Source of the DNA: Oscillospiraceae bacterium
GTDB taxonomy: Bacteria; Bacillota; Clostridia; Oscillospirales; Oscillospiraceae
Reading direction: 5' to 3'
DNA: 13,011 nucleotides
Assembly (NCBI GenBank): GCA_016296635.1
Contig: JAEDIZ010000057.1
Location: 1 to 13,011 of the forward strand
Shown piece after piece: positions 1 to 5,802 of the stretch (position 1 is its first letter; every line of letters begins with the position of its first letter). The translations under genes were made by a program, and so were the position numbers. The notes beneath the pieces were generated by a model. It was not told the origin of the DNA. It did no database searches and was given only the letters and a program-made list of their open reading frames with translations.

Positions 1-1114
1 CAGCTTCGGCGGGCGCGTGATGGACGATTCCACGCCCAAATATCTGAATTCCCCGGAAACGATTATTTTCAACAAGCGCAAGAATCTGTTTGCACTCAAT
101 GTGGCGAAAAAATCCAAGCAGGGCAGAATCATTCTGACCGAGGGTTACATGGATGCTATTTCGCTGCACCAGTACGGTTTTGATTGCGCCGTTGCATCGC
201 TTGGAACCTCGCTGACGGAGGAACATGCCAACATTCTTGCAAAGTACACCAATCAGGTGGTTCTGACCTATGACGGCGATGAAGCCGGTCAGAACGCGAC
301 CCGCAGAGCCATTCCCATGCTGGAAAAGACCGGTATTCAGGTGAAGGTGCTGCGGATGCAGGGCGCGAAGGATCCGGACGAGTTTTTGAAAAAATACGGT
401 GCCGATCGGTTTTCTCTGCTGCTGGATGCGTCTGAAAATCAGGCGGAATATCAGCTGGAAAGCCTGCGGCGCAAATACGATCTGACGCTGGACGAGCAGA
501 GAGTCGAATTTCTTTCCAAGGCGGCAGCTCTGATTTCAACATTCCCCAACGCGGTGCAGCGGGAAATCTACGGTGCAAGGGCAGCCGAGGCGGCAGGCAT
601 TTCCGCTGATGCAATGAAGATCGAAGTCAGCAAGGCATATAAACGGCGCAGAGTCATGGAACAGAAGAAGCAGGAGGCGGCAAATCTGACCCCTGCAAAA
701 CAGCTGCAGCCGAAAAGCCGTGACATTCGATATGACAATGTCCGCTCCGCACTGGCGGAGGAAGGACTGCTTCGGATGCTTTTGAAGGAGCCGGAACTGA
801 TTCCTGCGGTTCAGCTGCAGCCGGGAGATTTTTCCGTACCGCTGTTCGGTCGTGTGTTCGATGTGCTCAGAATGCGGCATGCCGGAGGCAGTTCCGTTTC
901 GCTGGGAGCGCTGGCAGGCGATTTTACGGCGGAGGAAATGGCACATCTTTCCATGGTGGCGAACCGCGAAAACTGCACGGTGTCCGACGAGGCAGTGGCA
1001 GACTATGTCAGAACCATTCAGACCGAGCATACAAAGACAGCCGCCGGAAAAGACGGTGACCGCCTGCGTCAGCTGGCAGAGGAAAAACGTAGGATCAAGG
1101 GATATGGAGGTTGA
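1..1114 (+). CDS. dnaG: DNA primase DnaG, C-terminal part (5' end outside window)
   Basis: Synthesises the RNA primers for DNA replication at the fork together with the DnaB helicase. The reading frame is open from base 2 to the TGA at 1112-1114, and its first residues (FGGRVMDD, then PKYLNSPET) match the start of the primase catalytic core, so the gene begins upstream and lacks its N-terminal zinc-binding domain here. The TOPRIM motifs are visible: EGYMDAISL (about 140-166) with the catalytic Glu, and DGDEAGQ (about 271-291) with the metal-binding Asp residues. A charged linker follows (about 640-740), then a helical C-terminal domain (about 740-1075) in the place of the DnaB-interaction domain. 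The sigA start codon lies 4 nt after the stop, and the sigA Shine-Dalgarno lies within the last dnaG codons, so the two genes are likely co-transcribed and translationally coupled. The dnaG-rpoD order is conserved in Firmicutes. Confidence 0.96.
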   Translation, partial: SFGGRVMDDSTPKYLNSPETIIFNKRKNLFALNVAKKSKQGRIILTEGYMDAISLHQYGFDCAVASLGTSLTEEHANILAKYTNQVVLTYDGDEAGQNATRRAIPMLEKTGIQVKVLRMQGAKDPDEFLKKYGADRFSLLLDASENQAEYQLESLRRKYDLTLDEQRVEFLSKAAALISTFPNAVQREIYGARAAEAAGISADAMKIEVSKAYKRRRVMEQKKQEAANLTPAKQLQPKSRDIRYDNVRSALAEEGLLRMLLKEPELIPAVQLQPGDFSVPLFGRVFDVLRMRHAGGSSVSLGALAGDFTAEEMAHLSMVANRENCTVSDEAVADYVRTIQTEHTKTAAGKDGDRLRQLAEEKRRIKGYGG

Positions 1115-1118
1115 GACT

Positions 1119-2285
1119 ATGGCTAACGAACAGGAACTTCTGAAGAAACTGAATCTCACCGCGGAAAACAGTATGAAACTGACCCAGCTTCTGCAAACGG
1201 CAAAGAAATCGGGCAAGGTTGCATCCAAGACTTTGGTGGAAACGCTGGACGCGGTCGATGCAACGGAAGAGCAGACAGAGCTTTTCTATGATATTCTGGA
1301 GAGCGCCGGCGTGGAGATCGATGTTTCGGATGTGCTGGAGCTGATCGGCACGGCGGATATGATCAATCCGACCCTCAGCGAGATGCAGGCCATTGAGGAA
1401 GAGGGAATCCCGGACGCCGTACTGGATGAGGAAGAATATGATGAAACCGCCGGCATCCGTCTGGATGATCCCGTTCGTATGTATCTCAAGGAAATCGGCA
1501 AAATCAAGCTCCTTTCTGCAGAAGAAGAGCTTGCGGTTGCCAAACGCATGGCAGAGGGCGATCCGGATGCAAGGCGTGAAATGTCCGAGGCAAATCTGCG
1601 GCTGGTGGTTTCCATCGCCAAGCGCTATGTCGGGCGCGGGATGCAGCTGCTCGACCTCATTCAGGAGGGCAATCTCGGCCTTATGAAGGCCGTAGAGAAA
1701 TTCGATTATTCCAAGGGCTATAAGTTCTCCACCTATGCTACCTGGTGGATCCGCCAGTCTATCACCCGCGCGATTGCCGATCAGGCGCGCACGATCCGCA
1801 TTCCCGTACATATGGTTGAAACAATCAACCGCGTGCTGCGCACCTCGCATTCCATGGTGCAGACGCTTGGCCGCGAGCCGACAACAGAGGAGATTGCGCA
1901 GGAGCTTCATCTGGAGGTGTCCAAGGTGGAGGAGATTCTGAAGATTGCGCAGGAGCCGGTATCGCTTGAAACGCCGATCGGCGAGGAAGAGGACAGCCAC
2001 CTCGGCGATTTTATTCAGGATGATGAGGCATCTCAACCCTCTGAGGAGGCTTCCTACACGCTGCTGCGTGAGCAGCTGGAGGAGGTTCTTGCAACGCTGA
2101 CGCCCAGAGAAGAGCAGGTTGTCCGGATGCGGTTTGGCCTTCTGGACGGAAAGCCGCATACATTGGAGGAGGTTGGCAAGGAGTTTGATGTGACGCGTGA
2201 GCGAATCCGTCAGATCGAGTCGAAAGCACTGAGAAAGCTGCGCCATCCGTCCAGAAGCAAAAAATTGCGCGACTTTTTGTCTTGA
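1119..2285 (+). CDS. sigA: Primary RNA polymerase sigma factor SigA/RpoD
   Basis: Housekeeping sigma-70 factor that directs RNA polymerase to -35/-10 promoters. The 388-residue protein is close to the 371 residues of B. subtilis SigA and lacks the large insert of the E. coli factor. A short region 1.1 (about 1-80) and an acidic stretch (90-110) lead into region 1.2 (from DDPVRMYLKEIG, 116-127). Region 2 (159-228) carries the core-binding and DNA-melting signature (LLDLIQEGN, KFSTYATWWIRQ). Region 3 covers about 236-310 and region 4 about 318-388, with the helix-turn-helix that reads the -35 (TLEEVGKEFDVTRERIRQIE). The frame stays open far upstream inside dnaG, but I start at ATG 1119 because GGAGG at 1106-1110 sits 8 nt before it and the protein then begins MANEQELLKK. 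An in-frame ATG at 1104 has no good ribosome binding site. No clear terminator follows, only a T-rich stretch around 2287-2299. Confidence 0.97.
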   Translation: MANEQELLKKLNLTAENSMKLTQLLQTAKKSGKVASKTLVETLDAVDATEEQTELFYDILESAGVEIDVSDVLELIGTADMINPTLSEMQAIEEEGIPDAVLDEEEYDETAGIRLDDPVRMYLKEIGKIKLLSAEEELAVAKRMAEGDPDARREMSEANLRLVVSIAKRYVGRGMQLLDLIQEGNLGLMKAVEKFDYSKGYKFSTYATWWIRQSITRAIADQARTIRIPVHMVETINRVLRTSHSMVQTLGREPTTEEIAQELHLEVSKVEEILKIAQEPVSLETPIGEEEDSHLGDFIQDDEASQPSEEASYTLLREQLEEVLATLTPREEQVVRMRFGLLDGKPHTLEEVGKEFDVTRERIRQIESKALRKLRHPSRSKKLRDFLS

Positions 2286-2301
2286 GCTTTTCTTTTTTTA
2301 C

Positions 2302-2329
2302 TTGACATTGCAAAAATTTTCCGTATCAT
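2302..2329 (+). promoter_or_regulatory. Sigma-A promoter of acpP
   Basis: A perfect -35 TTGACA (2302-2307) and a -10 TATCAT (2324-2329, five of six matches) are separated by 16 bp. Transcription would begin near 2336, giving a leader of about 65 nt before acpP. I see no obvious FapR-type operator next to it. Confidence 0.8.
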
Positions 2330-2399
2330 ATTCACAGTAGATCCGCCGGGAGCGACGGATGGATGACAATTTGGAAACCCAACAACGGAGGAATTCAAG

Positions 2400-2618
2400 A
2401 TGTTTGAAAAAATCCAGGCGTATCTTGCCGGTCAATTGGATATTTCTGCTGACGAGATCGAGCGCGACACGACCTTTGAAAGCCTCGGCATCGACTCTCT
2501 CGATACCGTAGAAATGGTTATGGATCTGGAAGAGCAGCTGGGCGTCGATCTTGAGCTGGAAGAAAAGCTCAATACTGTCGGCGAGCTTGTCGAGTTCATC
2601 GAAAGCAAAATGGACTGA
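2400..2618 (+). CDS. acpP: Acyl carrier protein
   Basis: Small acidic cytosolic carrier that holds growing fatty acyl chains on a 4'-phosphopantetheine arm during type II fatty acid synthesis. The 72-residue length is normal. The attachment motif GIDSLD spans 30-35 with the modified Ser33, followed by the acidic recognition helix (TVEMVMDLEEQLGVDL). GGAGG at 2387-2391 lies 8 nt before the ATG. It has its own strong promoter and no fab, plsX or rnc neighbour, unlike many genomes where acpP sits in a lipid operon. Because it is isolated, it could be a special-purpose ACP, but the sequence looks like the ordinary fatty acid ACP and is free of any NRPS/PKS context. The next gene is the SRP RNA, which may share its transcript. 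Confidence 0.94.
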   Translation: MFEKIQAYLAGQLDISADEIERDTTFESLGIDSLDTVEMVMDLEEQLGVDLELEEKLNTVGELVEFIESKMD

Positions 2619-2629
2619 AAAACGGGTGC

Positions 2630-2654
2630 CTGCCGGAGATCTGATCTCCGGCAG
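2630..2654 (+). other. Perfect 11-bp hairpin between acpP and SRP RNA
   Basis: CTGCCGGAGAT (2630-2640) pairs fully with ATCTCCGGCAG (2644-2654) around a 3-nt loop, 11 nt after the acpP stop. No T-run follows, so it is not a canonical intrinsic terminator. It may stabilise the acpP mRNA 3' end or be a processing signal for the SRP RNA that begins about 18 nt downstream. Confidence 0.6.
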
Positions 2655-2671
2655 CGCCTGCGAAGATTTAT

Positions 2672-2950
2672 GGCAAGGCTGCACTAGTCGGGGAGATAGC
2701 GGTGCCCTGTAACCCGCAATCCGCTACAGCGGGGGTGAATTCCCAACCGAGGGTGCAGAATGTGCCGTCTGACCCATATAAGCGGCGTTGATGATTTGGT
2801 CTTGCGCAACAAGGCTCTGTGAACCGTGTCAGGTGGGGAACCAAGCAGCACTAAGCAGTCCACCTTGTGTGCCGCGAGGTAGCCGTTTCTGAGCTGGCTG
2901 TATGGGTAACGGGTGTAGTCTGTATTCAAAGAAGGGTGTGCAGTCTTGCC
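2672..2950 (+). ncRNA. ffs: SRP RNA (large bacterial scRNA type, Alu + S domains)
   Basis: RNA scaffold of the signal recognition particle, which binds Ffh and targets nascent membrane and secreted proteins to SecYEG. Ends are set by terminal pairing: GGCAAGGCTGCAC (2672-2684) pairs with GTGCAGTCTTGCC (2938-2950) with one G-T wobble. The 5' part has the Alu-domain signature GTGCCCTGTAACC (2702-2714). The S domain has the Ffh-binding core: GTCAGG (2828-2833), GGAA tetraloop (2837-2840) and AGCAGC (2844-2849), followed by the conserved GTGTGCCGC block. At about 279 nt it resembles the ~270-nt B. subtilis scRNA, not the 114-nt E. coli 4.5S RNA. The base pairs under the tetraloop are GG/CC where E. 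coli and B. subtilis have CC/GG. I see no convincing promoter right upstream. A strong terminator follows, and dnaX is next, as in B. subtilis. Exact ends are inferred. Confidence 0.94.
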
Positions 2951-2962
2951 ATGAATCTTCCG

Positions 2963-2995
2963 AAAAACGCCGTACCGGCAGGTACGGCGTTTTTT
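2963..2995 (+). terminator. Intrinsic terminator of SRP RNA
   Basis: ACGCCGTACC (2967-2976) pairs perfectly with GGTACGGCGT (2981-2990) around a GGCA loop, preceded by AAAA (2963-2966) and followed by a T-run from 2990 to 2995. Confidence 0.93.
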
Positions 2996-3021
2996 CTCTT
3001 TCCTTTTTGAGATAATTTGTG

Positions 3022-3027
3022 TATAAT
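3022..3027 (+). promoter_or_regulatory. -10 element of dnaX operon promoter
   Basis: A perfect TATAAT stands 32 nt before the dnaX start codon, just after the SRP terminator. No good -35 is present at 16-18 bp spacing (the best is a T-rich stretch near 2999-3004), so the promoter may be weak or activator-assisted. Transcription would begin near 3034. Confidence 0.6.
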
Positions 3028-3058
3028 ACTAAAAATGGACAAGAAGGAGGCTTTCCCG

Positions 3059-4696
3059 ATGTATCAGGCGCTGTATCGAAAATATCGCCCGCAGACCTTT
3101 TCGGATGTGGTGGGTCAGAAAAGCGTGACCGACACGCTGCGTACGCAGATCAATACGGGAAAGCTCAGCCATGCCTATCTTTTCACCGGTACCCGCGGCA
3201 CCGGCAAGACTTCCTGTGCCAAGATTCTTTCGAAGGCCGTCAACTGTCTGGATCCGCAGGACGGCAATCCCTGCAACTGCTGTGCGGCCTGCAAGGCCAT
3301 CGACAGCGGCGCCTGCATGGATGTGCTGGAAATCGATGCTGCCTCCAATAACGGCGTGGATTCTGTCCGCGTGCTGCGTGACGATGCAATCTACACACCC
3401 GGTGAAGTGAAGATGCGCGTCTACATTATAGACGAGGTTCACATGCTTTCCACAGCGGCATTCAATGCGCTTTTGAAGATCATCGAGGAACCGCCGGAGC
3501 ATCTTCTGTTTATTCTTGCAACCACGGAGCTGCATAAGGTTCCGGCAACGATCCTTTCCCGCTGCCAGCGTTTTTCCTTCCGCAGACTTTCGCAGGAGGA
3601 TATCGCGTCGCGGCTGAATTATATTGCATACCAGGAAGATATCGAAGTCGAGCCTGCGGCAATTTCCATGCTGGCGCGGCTGGCGGACGGCGGTATGCGT
3701 GACGGCGTGAGTCTGCTTGACCAGTGTGCCTCAGCCTCCGGCGGAAAACTGACAGCGGACAGCGTGGCGGCGGCGCTCGGGCTTGCCGGGCAGAAGCAGA
3801 CGGCGGCGATTCTGCAGGCCGCTGCAGAGCAGAACTGTCCGCAGGCACTGACGATCTTTTCTGAACTCTATGCGGCAGGCAAGGATATTCCGGCTTTGGT
3901 TTCCGAGCTGTCCGGCCTATGCCGTGATCTTCTCATTTTGAAGACCGCGCCGAAAAGCGGAATTTCCATGCTCTCCGGAATTGCGACGGATGCGCAGGCG
4001 GCGGAGCTGGCACAGAAGCTCTCGCAGGGAGAACTGCTCCGCCATCTTCAGCTGCTGCAGGATACGGCGGCCGCCTTCTCCAAGAATGCGGACAGCCGCG
4101 TGGCGATGGAACTGTGTCTGATTCAGATGTGTCAGCCGCAGCTGGCATTGGACGCGCAGGCGCTGGGAGCGCGGATTTCCCGCATGGAGGAGCAGCTGGC
4201 ATCGGGCAGCTTCGTCACCGCTGCGCCTCAGACGGCGCAGAAGCCGGCGGGAGACGGATACGAGGATGACAGACCACCGTTCCCGGATGATGCGGATGAC
4301 CCGATGGCGGGTATTCCACCGGAGCCGTCGGAACACGGGCAGGAACAGTCTGCACCGAAGCAGCAGGATAAGTTGGCGTTCTGGCCGGAACTGGCAGAAA
4401 AAATGCGTGAAGCGCTCGGTCCGGGGGATCGCGGCTTTCTGGCGCCGAACGGCCCCGTGAAGCCGGTTCTGCGCGGGGATGATCTGATTCTTGCGTGTGA
4501 TTCGGATTTCGTCCTTGGCAGGCTCAAAAAGCCGGAGGTCGAGAAGATGGCGAAGGAAAAAGCGGCGCTGGTGCTTGGAAGACCCGTTTCCGTGCGTTTT
4601 GCGCTGCAGTCTCAGGTGTCAAATACGGGTGAAGACCCGATGAATGCGCTGCTCGCCATGGGGCAGCAGCATCAGGATATATTTACGATCAGGTAA
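3059..4696 (+). CDS. dnaX: DNA polymerase III subunits gamma/tau DnaX
   Basis: ATPase of the clamp-loader complex that opens the beta clamp and organises the replisome. The protein is 545 residues. The AAA+ module fills about 1-180: Walker A GTRGTGKT (44-51), a zinc module with Cys63, Cys72, Cys75 and Cys78, Walker B with DEVH (125-128), sensor 1 near TTE (155-157) and the SRC arginine-finger motif (167-169). A helical collar domain runs to about 365. A Pro/Asp-rich linker (about 390-440) and a C-terminal domain (about 440-545) follow, the latter in the position of the tau-specific region. The start is ATG 3059, preceded by AAGGAGG at 3044-3050 (8-nt spacing); in-frame upstream codons would overlap the promoter. 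I see no A-rich slippery site like the one that makes gamma in E. coli, so probably only the tau form is made. Its stop lies 12 nt before ybaB. Confidence 0.97.
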   Translation: MYQALYRKYRPQTFSDVVGQKSVTDTLRTQINTGKLSHAYLFTGTRGTGKTSCAKILSKAVNCLDPQDGNPCNCCAACKAIDSGACMDVLEIDAASNNGVDSVRVLRDDAIYTPGEVKMRVYIIDEVHMLSTAAFNALLKIIEEPPEHLLFILATTELHKVPATILSRCQRFSFRRLSQEDIASRLNYIAYQEDIEVEPAAISMLARLADGGMRDGVSLLDQCASASGGKLTADSVAAALGLAGQKQTAAILQAAAEQNCPQALTIFSELYAAGKDIPALVSELSGLCRDLLILKTAPKSGISMLSGIATDAQAAELAQKLSQGELLRHLQLLQDTAAAFSKNADSRVAMELCLIQMCQPQLALDAQALGARISRMEEQLASGSFVTAAPQTAQKPAGDGYEDDRPPFPDDADDPMAGIPPEPSEHGQEQSAPKQQDKLAFWPELAEKMREALGPGDRGFLAPNGPVKPVLRGDDLILACDSDFVLGRLKKPEVEKMAKEKAALVLGRPVSVRFALQSQVSNTGEDPMNALLAMGQQHQDIFTIR

Positions 4697-4708
4697 GGAG
4701 AAAAAGAA

Positions 4709-5059
4709 ATGGCTAAGGGCGGTTATCGCGGCGGTATGCCGATGGGCGGCATGAATCAGATGCAGATGATGAAGCAGGCGCAGAAGATGCAGCAGGATCT
4801 TCTGAAGATGCAGCAGGAAATGGAAACCAAGGAATATGAAGCAACGGCAGGCGGCGGCGTCATTACGGCGGTTGCCAACGGGAAGCACGAGCTGCTTCGT
4901 GTGACCATCGACCCGGAAGCAGTTGATCCCGAAGACGTGGAAATGCTGCAGGACATGGTCGTTGCGGCAGTCAACGAGGCTATGCGCAAGGCGGATGACG
5001 ATTCCGCTGCAAATATGTCCAAGTTGACCGGCGGCCTGAATTTGGGCGGTCTGTTCTGA
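4709..5059 (+). CDS. ybaB: Nucleoid-associated protein, YbaB/EbfC family
   Basis: Small DNA-binding protein of the YbaB/EbfC family (YaaK in B. subtilis). Members form dimers that bind DNA and help organise the nucleoid; the precise role is unsettled. The 116 residues show the family pattern: a Gly/Met-rich start, a long amphipathic helix with repeated Met-Gln-Gln (about 16-40), a beta stretch with GGGVITAVANGKHELLRV (about 48-65), a second helical segment (VEMLQDMVVAAVNEAM), and the usual Gly-rich tail. AAGGAG at 4695-4700 overlaps the dnaX stop and lies 8 nt before the ATG. The stop codon overlaps the recR start by one base (TGATG), so translation is coupled. The dnaX-ybaB-recR order is widely conserved across bacteria. 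Confidence 0.94.
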   Translation: MAKGGYRGGMPMGGMNQMQMMKQAQKMQQDLLKMQQEMETKEYEATAGGGVITAVANGKHELLRVTIDPEAVDPEDVEMLQDMVVAAVNEAMRKADDDSAANMSKLTGGLNLGGLF

Positions 5060-5658
5060 TGCGGAGTTTTCCTGCCGCGCTGGAGCGGCTGAGCGAACAG
5101 TTTGCGCGTCTGCCCGGAATCGGCGGAAAGACGGCGCAGAGACTTGCGTTTTATGTGCTTTCCATGACGGATGAGCAGGCGGAGGAATTTGCGGATTCCA
5201 TCGTCAGCGCCAAGCGGTCGGTGCGCTGCTGCCCAATCTGTCAGAATCTGACGGATCTGGATGAGTGCGCGATCTGCGCAGATCCGGAGCGTGATCATAG
5301 TGTCATCTGCGTTGTGGCGGAGCCGAAGGATGTGATCGCCATGGAGAGAGCCCGGGAGTTTACCGGTGTCTACCATGTGCTGCACGGCGTGATTTCACCG
5401 CTGAACCATGTGGGGCCGGATGATCTGAAGATCCGGGAGCTGCTGGCAAGAGTTGCAAGCGGCAGCGTGGAGGAGATCATCATGGCGACGAACCCCGATA
5501 CCGAGGGCGAAGCCACGGCAATGTATCTTTCGCGCATCCTGCGCCCGCTGGGCGTGCGTGTAACGCGGTTGGCTTATGGCATTCCCGTAGGCAGTCAGCT
5601 GGAATATGCCGACGAAGTGACGCTGCTGCGGGCTCTGGAAGGCAGACGGGATATGTGA
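5059..5658 (+). CDS. recR: Recombination mediator protein RecR
   Basis: Acts with RecO (and RecF) to load RecA onto SSB-coated single-stranded DNA during gap repair. The 199-residue length is typical. In order: helix-hairpin-helix DNA-binding motif (LPGIGGKTAQRLA, 18-30), a four-cysteine zinc finger (Cys58, Cys61, Cys70, Cys73), a TOPRIM domain beginning at SVICVVAE (81-88) and including ATNPDTEGEATA (143-154), and the C-terminal segment LAYGIPVGSQLEYAD (171-185), which contains the conserved Walker-B-like region. It starts inside the ybaB stop codon (TGATG overlap), so its expression depends on ybaB translation. A bidirectional terminator ends the operon about 60 nt later. Confidence 0.97.
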   Translation: MRSFPAALERLSEQFARLPGIGGKTAQRLAFYVLSMTDEQAEEFADSIVSAKRSVRCCPICQNLTDLDECAICADPERDHSVICVVAEPKDVIAMERAREFTGVYHVLHGVISPLNHVGPDDLKIRELLARVASGSVEEIIMATNPDTEGEATAMYLSRILRPLGVRVTRLAYGIPVGSQLEYADEVTLLRALEGRRDM

Positions 5659-5711
5659 AGAGGCGAACCGGTCGAATTTCTGCATCCGCATAGGAATGTT
5701 ATCGACAAAAC

Positions 5712-5751
5712 AAAACCCACCGAAAAGAAAGATTCTTTCGGTGGGCTTTTT
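5712..5751 (+). terminator. Bidirectional terminator after recR
   Basis: CCCACCGAAA (5716-5725) pairs with TTTCGGTGGG (5736-5745). On the plus strand a CTTTTT run (5746-5751) follows. On the minus strand the hairpin is followed by TTTTGTTTTG (complement of 5706-5715), so it can also stop readthrough from pnp. Confidence 0.9.
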
Positions 5752-5760
5752 GTATGCAGC

Positions 5761-5792
5761 AAAAACCGTCCTGCGATTTCCTCGCAGGACGG
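5761..5792 (-). terminator. Terminator of pnp
   Basis: CCGTCCTGCGA (5766-5776) and TCGCAGGACGG (5782-5792) form a perfect 11-bp stem with a 5-nt loop. On the minus strand it is followed by five Ts (5765-5761). It lies about 10 nt after the pnp stop codon. Confidence 0.92.
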
Positions 5793-5802
5793 CTAAACTA
5801 AT

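Noticed and set aside
852..1118. N-terminal extension of sigA into dnaG
   Set aside because: The frame is open by chance inside dnaG; ATG 1119 has the good Shine-Dalgarno and gives a normal-length sigma factor.
1095..2246. 383-codon minus-strand frame opposite sigA
   Set aside because: Antisense to the conserved sigma factor; no recognisable domain or ribosome binding site.
2684..2929. 81-codon minus-strand frame across the SRP RNA
   Set aside because: The region is a structured RNA gene on the plus strand; the frame has no support.
4524..4531. A-run in CTCAAAAAGC near the 3' end of dnaX as a programmed frameshift site
   Set aside because: It lies in the last tenth of the gene with no AAAAAAG heptamer, Shine-Dalgarno stimulator or stem-loop in a place that would yield a gamma-like product.
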